A DNA stretch of 64,000 nt from Nansenia antarctica (taxonomy: Eukaryota > Chordata > Actinopteri > Argentiniformes > Microstomatidae). Positions 31,027 to 42,061 of this stretch are shown here, piece by piece (position 1 is the first letter of the stretch; every line of letters begins with the position of its first letter). The notes below the pieces were generated by a model. It ran no database searches. It was not told where the DNA came from and saw only the letters and a list, made by a program, of their open reading frames with translations. Both the position numbers and the translations under genes were made by a program. The stretch lies in the NCBI GenBank assembly GCA_963989245.1, contig OZ022351.1, positions 17,358,821 to 17,422,820 on the forward strand, given 5' to 3'.

Positions 31027-32563
31027 CGCTGGCCATTTAGTAGAGTTATTATCACCATTATTACTTCTCCAGCTCCATCACACTGACCAGTACTAGACAG
31101 GGCACATTTACAGCAGCAGCGTGTTAGTGTTGTCCTGTGAATCTGGATGAGAAGCACCCTTTAACCCCCAGTCAGACCCCAGCTCTCTGTCCCAGTCAGA
31201 GGGCAGTTAGCGCTGGGCACCATACGTCACACAGCCACTCCTCAGCTGGGGAGAAGAAGCAGGAGTAGGGGGTGGGGCGAGGGGGGGCAGGGTGGGGGGG
31301 CATTATCTCATAGGGCACACAATACCCAGACAACAACAATGCACTGGGTGGTTTCCCACAGAGTTTAGGACTGCGAGAAGTGAGTGGCTGTTAGGGCAAA
31401 ACCAAGGTTCAGGGGACAAAGGTCGAAGGTCATCTGAGATCCATAGCCTGAGGAGAGGGTACTGTTTTTAGAAGGTTGAATTGTCCTTCAACCACGTTAG
31501 AGCCATGCTTTTATATCAGTTTCTTTTCCCAGGTTGAAGGCTTTTTTTTTTGCGAATATGAAACATTCACAAATATCAAACAGTGACTTTATCTGACATT
31601 CAAACCAATGTTGTGAGGCAGGCAGGATGTTATATTCACAGCACTTGCTTGTTCAAATAGCACAGCACTTTCTTGTACAATTCAGGAACAGACAAACGGA
31701 CAGACAAACATTCTCACAGGTGGCTCCTGTGACCGAGCAGTAGGGGGTGGGGTGAGGGTGGCTCCTGTGACAGGGGCCCTCTCTCACACTCATGCTCTAT
31801 GATACAATGACCCACAACCCTTGAACACAAATGGACCATTTTGCACTCGTCGCTAGCAAACAAGGGTCAATATTCATCCTTCCACACCCAGACCCCCGAA
31901 GAGAGGGATAAATGAGTGTCGCTGACCAACTTAAGAACAGCTGACCTGATGTTCATGTTAAGTGGACAAGGAGACTTGGCTAAAATGGTAATCTCTTATT
32001 TTATTCGTGCACTGCTCTTTGTCTAGTCTTCTCTATTGGAGGTTAACAAGGGGCTATAAGCTCCTTATCCTCAAATTACAATTATTGGGGAATAATCAGC
32101 AACTCTGGGCAGAAGGAACCTGCTCTTAAACTATGATCCTGGTTTTGTTTCCAGCACTCCAGATGGAGTGTTTTTGATATGCATACAACCAATGCTTCAT
32201 TGTGAATATGAATGACGACGTTCTAATGAGGAGTTGCTGAGAGATTTAGCACACGGTTCTTCAAGACAATAAAAGACAGCTAATCTCCCATCTTTAGCAC
32301 CACAGCTTATCGATGTAGATAGCACAACTCCTTATGAGGAGTCCACAGCTTGCAATGAGGAAGATGAGTTTTTATTAGAACATTATACTGTCTCATATGA
32401 ATGATAGCATACTGTATTTAGAAATACACATCACAAGACCTGCCTCAATGTTCTTGTGCCACAGCTCGTTAGGCTTGAGACATAAAGGTCAGGCACAAGC
32501 CTCTTTGAACGTATCCTCACTACCAGCCCCCCAACAGACAAACCACACCAAAGACACACTCTT

Positions 32564-32565
32564 AT

Positions 32566-32623
<58 letters not shown>
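32564..32623. repeat. (AAT)n microsatellite
   Basis: About 20 units of ATA/AAT just left of the LINE remnant at 32745. Confidence 0.95.
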
Positions 32624-32744
32624 TAATGTTTTATTTGCTATGCAATCAACTTGTCAATCAATTGTTGGAATGTGGTATTTTTTGCTCTAGGCACAGGGTC
32701 AGTCCCTGGAGCAATTAGGCGTACCTTGCTCAAGGGCACATGCA

Positions 32745-32915
32745 GACTTCAGTGGACTTTAGCTCCGCATTTAACACCATCATCCCAGCTCTTCTCCAGG
32801 ACAAGCTGTCCCAGCTGAGCATACCTGAGTCCACCTGCAAGTGGATCACTGACTTCCTGACAGACAGGAAGCAGCACGTGTGGCTGGGCAAGGTTGTCTC
32901 GGGGTCCCCCCCATA
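32745..32915 (+). pseudogene. LINE reverse-transcriptase remnant (L2/CR1/Rex type)
   Basis: About 55 codons read DFSSAFNTIIP, LLQDKLSQL, WITDFLTDRKQHVWLG and VVSGSP, the fingers/palm part of a CR1/L2-group reverse transcriptase. Flanks do not continue the frame. This is a short dead fragment. Confidence 0.75.
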
Positions 32916-33239
32916 ATCAACCACATACCTGCACCCCAGGCAAATACACCAAGACACTTTTTGTATCTATCGACTGGCGTGAAGGCATGTGGTTAATCAC
33001 AGAAATTACCTTTACCTTCTTTAATTATCAACTAAGTATATATTATATGTAGTATTAAGTATCAACTCAAACATTGTTTTGAGGGTGAATGAAGTTCAGC
33101 AACATTACCAAGCAGCAGCTAAAGGTGCACATTTAGCACTCTAGAATACACAAATCTTCACTCTGCGCAAAACACTGCCTAGCACAATTTAAGGTAGTTC
33201 ATAGATACTGTCTACTGTCATAGATAGACATGTCTACGG

Positions 33240-33912
33240 TCAGATAAGCTGGCTTATACCCTGATATCACCCCCACTTGCGACAAATGTAAAAACAATGA
33301 TACTACCATGTACTGGCTAAGCCCCTGCCTACAAAACTTCTGGATGGATGTCTTTCATACCCTGTCCAGCATCTTAAAGCAGAACCTAGACCCAGATCCC
33401 CTGATAACTCTATTTGGTACTACTGGTGAAGATGGTCCTCGTCTGACATCTGCAATGCTGCATGGTGGCATTTGCCTCGTTCTTGGCCAGGTGTGCGATT
33501 TGGCTCAAGTGGAAGGATGCTGCCCCGCCTAAACTTAGTGGCTTAACGACACATATAATGTTCTGCCTTAATCTGGAGATGCTGCGCTTCTCAGTCAGTG
33601 GCTCTGAGAGGAGATTCTATAGGACCCTTTCGATGTTGTGCATTCCAGCTCCGCCCTTAATATAAAAAACAACTTCATTTTTTATTTGATTTATTTTCAT
33701 ATTTATATACAGTATACAGTATATTATACAGTATATATATATATATTAGATAATCAAGTGGATGGGGAGGTGGTGGAGGTGGGGGAGAGCTGTCTTATTT
33801 TATAGTCTTACTGTTTGTTTGTTTGTTTGTTTGTTTGTTTGATTGATGTGTATTTTGTAAATAATGTGAATTTATTTGCCCTGCCCTGAAGTTCAATAAA
33901 AATAATTTGGAA
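33240..33912 (+). pseudogene. 3' end of an L1/Tx1-type LINE
   Basis: The C-terminal end of ORF2 is readable in two frames: a Cys-x-x-Cys (TCDKCK), FWMDVFHTLSS, DPDPLITLFG, then after a frame change near 33440-33465 IWLKWKDAAPP and FYRTLSML. An AT-rich 3' part with a (GTTT)n run ends in ttcaataaaaat (about 33892-33903). 5'-truncated and frameshifted, hence dead. Confidence 0.75.
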
Positions 33913-33934
33913 AGAAAAGAGATGTATCCTGACG

Positions 33935-34401
33935 TGATGCCTAAGCGGCAAACTCGTCCACCTGCCAGACTCTGGACTGTATGGGATATCATCAAAGAGA
34001 CCTGTCACAATGGGGCTTCCCATCTCCTACCACACCAAGCAGGGTGATCCCTCCCAGGGAGGGTCCAGTCCATATGACCCCTCCCAGACTCACTCAGGTA
34101 GCTTCCATGGGAATGCTACTCATTATGAGGTTGGTCAACTAGCCCCAGGCCGCATCCAAAGGAAAGATAAGTGATGTCCTACCTGAGCATACATGATACA
34201 CTCTCATACCAGTAGAGCCCTTACCTGCATTCCCGTATCCATATGGAACTCAGAACTCTTCAAGAGAAGAACGCTAGGCTGCTCCAATCACAACATGTCT
34301 TCCGGTCAAGTATAAAGGAACTCAACGAGGCACGCAGTGAGATGAAAGAGCTGATTGAGGTAGCCCGTGCACTGAGAGCAGACATGAGTCAATCTAATTA
34401 G
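33935..34401 (+). pseudogene. Decayed coding-like stretch of unknown origin
   Basis: Codon-like sequence spans several broken frames. One reads RLWTVWDIIKETC. The last (34247-34401) reads an amphipathic coiled coil with EARSEMKELIEVARALRAD before a TAG. It could be part of a retroelement gag or a host pseudogene. I recognise no family. Confidence 0.35.
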
Positions 34402-34598
34402 ACCAGCCTCAAACTACAGCACCTACAAACCTCCACAAGCCAGTGGTGTAGCCTCACAGAGTTACGCCGTCAAGACAAATTTACAATGTATGTGTAGCAT
34501 TGGCCAACACCACTTTTATCGATCAATATGTGAGTATGTAGCAAATTCAATCCAGTGTGATGCTAAGAAAGGCAAATCCATAAAGGCTGAAGTATAGG

Positions 34599-35535
34599 TG
34601 TAACGGAGTAGAAAGGTTCAATTATAGCTAAAATAGGTATAAACTGCGCCCTCTAGGGGTTTAATGACGTGGTATATCCGGGGTGTGTCCGTGACCCGGA
34701 TGCTGTGTAAATATAGCTGGACAGTGCAATTGCACGGGACGTAACGTGATCTCCCTCAGTTCATTCTTAACCACTGACGCGGTAAGGTCATGTTTTCTGC
34801 AGGGTCTGAGATCGCATATAATTTAAGAGATTATTAATGTACCTATGTTTTATTTGAATGTTTAATGATCAAGATAGCTGTTTTGAGTTTCTCTGGTTAT
34901 AGTATTTTAGTTTGGAACATGCCACAAGTTTAGTAATGTGAGTTTTAAGTTGTTAACATTGATGGCGCTAACGTGAATGTTCGTGTAACACCATTTTAGA
35001 ATGTAGCTCGATGACCCTGCAAGTCCCGTGTCCAGAATTTGATGCACTGTTTTCTACAGGTAATATTATTATTGTTGTGTTATTATATGTCTGTTGTTCT
35101 GTTAGTAGTAGACCGTATTGTATGAGGTTGGGTCTTCCACCTCGCTAGTTTGCAACACGCTCGCGGCTTACCTAGCAGTCAGGTTGCAGCCATTGTTGCA
35201 CGTGGTGCGCATGCGTATCCCAAGTGCGTGGTTTTTCCATGCATTTGGATGTTATGATTTCTAGTTGTTGTTGTTAAATGAATACCACTATATGATCACA
35301 CAAAGTGAAGATTTATGTAGTCTACACATTTTGTATTTTTGTTTCATATTATTGTTATAATTTGTGTAGTATGAGTGACTACTGTATGCTCAGTTCATTC
35401 TTAACCACTGATGCGAATGTAGCTCGATGACCCTGCAAGTCCCGTGTCCAGAATTTGATGCACTGTTTTCTACAGAATAAATGAATGTGAGCCATCCAGC
35501 TGAGAGTGATTCATGAAAAGATACACCCCGTCACA
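34599..35535 (+). mobile_element. Solo LTR with internal spliced-looking duplication
   Basis: It begins TGTAACGG and ends CCGTCACA, flanked by the same four bases tagg (34595-34598 and 35536-35539). A TATA-like aaatatag lies near 34710. Inside, segment A (27 bp, 34755-34781) and segment B (60 bp, 35000-35059) are separated by 218 bp with gtaagg...ttttag ends. A second copy at 35389-35475 has A and B joined directly, with one difference in 87 bases. An AATAAA follows at 35476. No coding frame is present. Confidence 0.65.
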
Positions 35536-37253
35536 TAGGCACGCATGGTACAATTTTGCTCAGAAGCTGGGAGCTGCATGCACAATGTAGAGACGTTGTA
35601 GAGCCCTTAGGGGGCTAGGCCTGGACTAACTTAATGCTTGTCAGACTCCCCTTTACATGGTATGTAAAAACATTGCTTCAAACTGCGGGGGTGAAGGCAA
35701 ATAACTGTAATTTAAGGAAAGGGCAGGAAGGCGGGAAAGAAGAATAAGAAGGGGTTGGGCAGTATTGATATTTCCCTCAGGAATGACCCTCAGCTGTAGA
35801 ATCCACTCCACTACACCATTCTTAACAGTACTTCCATTAGCCATATAGGCTGGCTATAAGAGGAACTAGGAGTGAGAACTAAACCTGTTTGGAGTTCCAG
35901 TGGTCCTCTCGTCTCTAATGAACATGGTCTGGTCTGAGAGCTTTAGCAACATTCTTCAACAATGAGGCTTCAGCAGGAGGGGGGAGGACAGTTTGGTCCT
36001 CCCCCCTCCCCAGCCCATTAAACCTCTTCCTGGATAAACAAGAGGAAGGCCCTTTATGAAGACTGAGAGGACCACAAATGGAGGGGCCATTGGGCCACTG
36101 AGGGGCCAGCCTTTGTTTTTGTGGTGCTGTGGCCCTTCTCAAAGGCCTGTCGTGACAGGGGAGGTTCTATTTGGATTTTACTGCTCTCACATTGGCCAGA
36201 CTGATCTGTGTTTGGGCAAATCAGAGATGTAAACTTAATTGACTGCGTCATGAGCAAGAGGATTTGGGTTAGGGTTAGCGTTAGTGTTCCGGAAGTGACT
36301 ACTGTACTAGTATTGTGCTACAGGCCTGTAAAAGTAGAAAAAACTATTACAACCCACCAAAACATTTTCCCCAGGCAAGAGATGATGTTTTGACCATTTT
36401 AAAGGTGCAGAATTCCAGAATGAAAGGGTTTGAAAGACATTTCACCAGTTAATGGGATTATTGCACTATAATTCTACACCAGCATTATCCAAAGGCTAAC
36501 ATGGCCTGGCGGGAGAAGGGATACCAGGGTTACCGCCAGCTGTCCTGTCCTGTGAACTGATTGAAAGGCACCTGCGACCTCAGGTCAAGCTCTCCTCATG
36601 GGCTACTGAGGGAGCTCTCAAGACTGGACACATGTTGGGACTGTCACTCCATTAAGAGGTCACTAAATGGACACTGCACTGTTACCTGTCTGTCCTACAA
36701 TAAGCTGCTAATATCCCATGTGGAAAAATACACTTCCTGTGTGAAAATCAAAGTTCAATTGAAATTATTTACAAGGCTGCTCTGCATCACCCAGCGGACA
36801 GTTCACTCAGATGTTTTATTTGAGGGTGCAATACCCCTTTGACTTTAGTTGCCAGCTTAGCTTTAGTTCAAATGTGACTCACTAATTTGACTAAACTACA
36901 ATATCTAAGTAAAACCGTAATATTTAAATGCACTTTATCTACTGTACCTTTGAGCTGTGCTCAAACATATCTGTTCACTTTGACAAAATGCATATCATTG
37001 ATGTTGTAAATAATAAAGCTCTTTATTGGACAAAAAGATGCTGAAAAATGAGTAGCGTAATGCCTCAGAATACAATTTAGAACCTGTGTTAAATGACCCC
37101 CGTCCGACAGTAAGAGGATGAAGTTGCCCTTTGAAAAAACGGATTCATGGTCAGTATGGCATTGTCTAGTAAAGGCTATAGGACATAGAAGAGTAAGCAT
37201 GGGGCTCTCTTCCCAGATACACACTTCATCTTGTGTGTGTCAGAATTTCATTA
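35536..37253. other. Non-coding interval
   Basis: No open frame with coding character, no splice-supported exon and no recognisable transposon was found. A few telomere-like gggttaggg units occur at 36266-36276. Confidence 0.5.
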
Positions 37254-37328
<75 letters not shown>

Positions 37329-37330
37329 CC
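37254..37330. repeat. (GGCA)n microsatellite
   Basis: About 19 clean copies of ggca. Confidence 0.97.
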
Positions 37331-37498
37331 TGCGCGTGTTGGACAGTGTCTCTCCCAGTCCCGCCCCCCACCACCCAGGCTGTATGCCTGGTGGGCTGAG
37401 TGTTATTCCCACAACCGCTCAGATTTCTAACCTCATGGAGCTATTTGTATCCAACCAAAAAAAGGGTTTCCCTCAATGAAACACATGAAGCCAAGGGG

Positions 37499-37616
37499 GG
37501 TCAGGTGGGACCATGGAGTTAGAGCACAGAGCATGGGGGTCAGGTTGGACCATGGAGTTAGAGCACAGAGCATGGGGGTCAGGTTGGACCATGGAGTTAG
37601 AGCACAGAGCATGCTT
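37499..37616. repeat. 39-bp tandem repeat, three copies
   Basis: The unit beginning tcaggttggaccatggagtt is repeated at 37501, 37540 and 37579. Because 39 is a multiple of three it gives periodic open frames on both strands, which are not genes. Confidence 0.9.
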
Positions 37617-37630
37617 GCATGTCTCGCCAC

Positions 37631-37825
37631 TAGGGGTGGGCATCGACGATCGATAATTGATCGATAAGGATCTTGGTCGATCACAAAATAAAACATTTGG
37701 TCGATCACAAATTTTTTTTTTTTTTTTTTTTTTTTTGTGATCGACCAAATGTTTTATTTTGTGATCGACCAATATCCTTATCGATCAATTATCGATCAAT
37801 TATCGATCGTCGATGCCCACCCCTA
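37631..37825. mobile_element. hAT-type MITE with long inverted repeats
   Basis: Ends taggggtgggc and gcccacccca-type complement (gcccacccct a) are exact inverted repeats, flanked by the 8-bp duplication ctcgccac (37623-37630 and 37826-37833), the hAT signature. The arms (about 85 bp, with repeated cgatcgataat and ttggtcgatcacaaa) nearly close around a T run, making one large hairpin. Confidence 0.88.
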
Positions 37826-38918
37826 CTCGCCACTAATCCGTTCTAGCTCAGGGGGAAATGTTCACATGTGGAAGTACTTAATAGTGAGACAGCACTAAAA
37901 AGCTGTTCAATGATAAGAAGAAGCAATCATTTTTGATGTATAGAGCTTAGAACTATAAAGTTCTATCTGCATGAAATATAGTTCTGAGATATTGAGCATG
38001 CTAAACCTTTTAAATCAATATCGGTTCAGTTCGGTTCTCTCATGAGAACATTTCAGTTTTGATAGAAATGATTGACACTTCAGTTGATTTAGGGAGAGAA
38101 TTATCTTATTTTGTACAGATAATGTAATAACATTGCAAACTATTTAATGTTAGATTTAATTCCTAGATTTAATGTTAATTACAATTGTATGCAATAACAC
38201 CTATACTATGCTATGCAAGGTGAATGAACTTAACAAAACATTTGCATTGCTGACTCTTCTGGATCAATACACTACTTACTACTTACCAAAAGCATGAGGT
38301 GGATTTATTATTTGAGCTACGGCTGCAGTGAAAGTAAACCTGCACCTACTGTGATTAGCTAGAAAGGAATGAAAGGTATTGAGGCTTTAGAACTAGAATA
38401 AGGGTATCCGCAGAGAGTATCATATTGACAATGTTTTAGCCCAGATATCAGAGTGGTTTTATAATATGCTTTTCTTTCATAACTCAATGAGTTCAATAAA
38501 ATGGGCAACACAGATGGGCAACACAGAAGTGGCCAGGCTTATGATTGGGCCCCAGATTTATAGTTCTAAATTCTAATGGGTCTGTCAGAGAGAATTGTAT
38601 AGCTGACTTTTTTATTTTTATTTTTTAAATGTGACTTTACCCACATTATGAACAACTGCCTTAAACCCTAACATATCTAACATATCTGTCTAGCTAATGT
38701 CTCATTGTAAAATGTCACAAAGAATGTATTGGTTCCAAAGGGAAGACATTGAAGGGCATTTGAATCATATTCTGCATCAACAATAATAACACATAGTAGA
38801 TGGTTTTATGAAAAAAACAAAATGTGCGTAAAAAGCAATGTTCAGTCCTATTTGAACATCCTACACACATATACAAAAAGAGGGAACACGCTGATAAATG
38901 GTATAGTCTTTCTCCGAG

Positions 38919-40398
38919 TCATTTAATTGACCATGGTCTCCACACCGTGCCAGGTGACACGGCCAACGCTGGGTTGCCGTTTATCGCGTTCTGTGCGCTC
39001 ATGGGCAGGACAGCCGCGCTGGGAATCAGAAAGGCGAATTGACCATCCGTCGCTGGTACAATCTGGAGGCCATTGTATAACTTCGCCACTTCTGGCGTGA
39101 TGCTATTAGGTGAGCCACTTTTGCAAGGCATTCCAGTGATCGCGATGGCGTGTCCAAGCGCTGGATGCAGCGTGGGATAGGTGACCTGGCGTTGGGTCGG
39201 GATCTGTGACACGCAGCCGGCTAAGTGGCTGAGAAGCCGGGTCCTGACCTCCGTGTTCACCGCTTCACATGTGGACATAAAACGAGTCACTTCACCCATG
39301 CACTCGCTGAACCCCGCTCTGTACTTGACTAGGACTGATGGATCCGAGTTGACAGCAGCTGGAAATGAACATGATCATACATTTAGCATATACATTGCTA
39401 TGAAAAGTATTACTTTCTTCTTATCGTGACATTAGAATTATAAGGTTCTATCTCCATTTTTGTCAAAATTGAGTTTTTTTTACATAATCTGATCCATTAG
39501 GTGTTTATTAATGCCTGTGTGGTGTTATTTTTAAAATGTTGACATTTTTGAGTTACAAAGGTTCCATCTCACAAAACATAATGGAATGTACAAACTTTGA
39601 CGCTCAATATCTCTGAACTGCCCTAAACGGAGATAGAACCTTATCATTCTAAGCTCACGATACATTGCTATGAAAAGTATGACTTTCTTCTTATGACATT
39701 GATTTATTGAATATCAATAGCATTACAGCTTTATTTTTCAAGATCTCTAATAATGAGCGTGGGTAAAGCAGAGTGCTAAATCGATACTCATCTCAATTTG
39801 GCATCTCAATGTGTCTAGAATTACCGTAGGCCTAAATCAATCGATCGGAAATCATACCGGTCATTTGAAGACGTTGCAGGTTCCTAAGGTGCTTCACTGT
39901 CATCTCCAGGATGTCAGCCTTCTCCAGCTTCGAATGTCTGGAGCTCTGAATAAATAGGCATCAAGGAAAAACAATCACCGTGAGCTTCATGCTATAGGCA
40001 ACATGTTATAACGATAGAATATGGATACATCGTTTAGTGTCATCATGTCAAACAAATACATTTTGTTTTGCCATTTGTTACCTAAAAAGTCACCACTTAC
40101 ATCTTTCTTCAGCGCGTCCAAGATGAGGGTCTTCAGCTGACCGAGGCTCTCGTTGATTCGCGCGCGTCTCCTCTTCTCCATTATTGGCTTGGACGACTTC
40201 AAAAGCGAGAGAATCCACATGATTAGACTACTCCATATCTTGCAACTGATCATAAAAAGAAACAATTAGGTGCGATCCGTGGCCTACCTTTCTGTGCTCG
40301 GAAGCAGTTCTGGGTTTATCGGGTGTTGCGTTTACGCTCGCCGGGGTGGCAGCAACAGAGGATGGAGATGTCTTCTCCAACATAATATCGGCTGGCAT
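38919..40398 (-). CDS. hes1: HES1/Her6-like bHLH-Orange repressor, complete in four exons
   Basis: Exons 40288-40398, 40101-40196, 39858-39945 and 38919-39358 join in phase to 244 residues, shorter than human HES1 (280). Exon 1 reads MPADIM...TASEHRK. The basic helix-loop-helix spans exons 2-3 (SSKPIMEKRRRARINESL, with the proline of Hairy-type basic regions, then HSKLEKADILEMTVKHL). The Orange domain is in exon 4 (YRAGFSECMGEVTRFMS). The Groucho-binding WRPW is followed by SIK, where mammals have RN. The Pro-rich stretch before the tail is reduced. Hes1 is the nuclear effector of Notch, binding N-boxes and E-boxes to repress neurogenic and other genes, including itself. The N-terminus favours hes1/her6 over her9. 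Confidence 0.9.
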
Positions 40399-40670
40399 CT
40401 GTACGTTTCTCCCACAACTGGGCAGCCAAAGCCACACACTTCCTTTATGCCTATCCGAGAAATTGTCGAGGAATAATCCAAGTTATTATACAATATTTTC
40501 CTGTCCAAATAACTCTAGCAACACCTCTGCTCTGTGCATCAAATATGTTCAGAGCGGGAGTTTAATGGTGCGTATGGCTAAATAAGTATATCCACTATGT
40601 CTACTCAGCAATCAGCTATGTCAACTCCGCGTTGATAACAAACTCAACACTGCTACTTTCACCTCCGGTC

Positions 40671-40734
40671 GTATTTATAGCGGAGGCTGCACGCGAACGG
40701 CTCGTGTGAAACTTCCCAAAGTTTCATTCCCACT
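40671..40734 (-). promoter_or_regulatory. hes1 core promoter: TATA box, N-box and paired RBPJ sites
   Basis: On the minus strand gtgggaa (40733-40727) and tttgggaa (40720-40713) are two RBPJ/Su(H) sites. Then come cacgag (40706-40701), an N-box for autorepression, and the TATA box tataaatac (40679-40671). Order and spacing match what I recall of the mammalian Hes1 promoter, where the paired sites drive Notch response. The start of transcription should fall near 40645. Confidence 0.8.
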
Positions 40735-41128
40735 GCAACTTTCTGCCAATGGGCGCGCGCGTTCCCCACTGCTTGGGAGGCGGTTGGCTCGTGCGAGGCA
40801 GCCTGTCATTGGACACCTGATATTCGGTACGGGCCGTGGTCCACAGCGTACAGCACACAATTTATCAATGTGAATTATCAACAATTTCATGTTTTAATAG
40901 ATTTTTCATGAAAAAAAAAAAAGAAAGATGAGATATAGGGTAGCAAAATTCGAATTCTGCATTCTATTGGGGACACTGCTAGATGTATGTAATGATCAAG
41001 GAAAAGCTGAGATATACTCAATGAATTACTGAATTGATTTGTTACATTCAAATAAAGAACAAACTCCTTATTTCCCATACCCCCCAACAGCATCATGTGC
41101 CTAATATTTTTATGGGAGCATGTTGAGT

Positions 41129-41168
<40 letters not shown>

Positions 41169-41331
41169 CGTTCACTCTCCTGTCTCTCTCACTATTTATT
41201 AGAAAAGTATCGACCATGCTTGCATTGAAGACTCTTATCATGTCATCATGCTCATTGAGTTGACAATATCTCTGTGAACTACCGTCACACATAGAGTATG
41301 TGAGACTGATAGAGGCCTGGGTGGTATTCCA

Positions 41332-41395
41332 TCATCCATCGCTAAAGGAAAATCCAGGCTTATTTTTATGAATCTTGTGACATTGATGGAATACC
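41332..41395. repeat. Family B inverted-repeat element, copy 3
   Basis: ggtattccatcatccatcgc at the left, aatccaggcttattttta inside, and ttgatggaatacc at the right. It is shorter than the copy at 394. A (CA)n run lies at 41131-41165. Confidence 0.6.
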
Positions 41396-41519
41396 TCCCT
41401 GCTTCTTTTTGTTGGCCCATAGTCTGCTGACAACAGAGTCTAATCATGCACTAGAGAGGAAGGATCACCATGGAGTTATCAGGGATTTCAAAGCTTCTTG
41501 ACAAAGTTCAGACACCTTA

Positions 41520-42061
41520 TACACTTGCTGAACACTTTATTAGGAACACAAGTCAAGCTTGTGGAGGTGGGGTAATGGTGTGGGGAATGTCACACACTAT
41601 TAATACCAATTAATGGCACACACTATTAATACCAATCAATCATCGCTTGAATGCCAGAGCCTATTTGAGTATTGTTGCTGACCATGTGCATCCCTTCATG
41701 GCCACAACGTACGCGTGTTCTAATAGCTGATAATTCACCATGTCACAAAACAAAAGTAATCTCAAACTGGTTTCATGAACATGACAATGAGTTCAGTGTT
41801 CCTCAGTGGCCTTCAGTGGATCTGAATCCAATAGAACACCTTTGGATGTGGTAGAACGGGAGATTCACAGGTTGACAGTGCACCTGAAAGATCAGCAGAA
41901 ATTGCATGATGCAGTCATGTCGTCATGGACCAGAATCTCAAAGGAATGTTTCCAACAACTTGCGGAATCAATGCCACAAAGAATTTAGGCTGTTTTGAGA
42001 GCAATGGTAAGCCCTACCCAGTATTAGTATCGTGTTCCTAATAAAGTGTTTGGTGAGTGTA
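41520..42061 (+). pseudogene. Dead Tc1/mariner transposon
   Basis: Inverted ends share aacactttattaggaacac (left, about 41531-41549) with its complement at the right (about 42032-42050), flanked by TA. The C-terminal part of a DDE transposase is readable: VLIADNSPCHK, FSVPQWPSVDLNPIEHLW, then after a one-base loss near 41850 the next frame with EREIHRLTVHL and ESMPQRI. The N-terminal half and catalytic start are missing. Confidence 0.88.

Noticed and set aside
30768..31157. Long open frames of repeated Ser-Leu or Arg-Glu
   Set aside because: They are translations of the (CT)n microsatellite, open on both strands.
37118..37772. Periodic open frames
   Set aside because: Explained by the (GGCA)n run and the 39-bp tandem repeat, whose length is a multiple of three.
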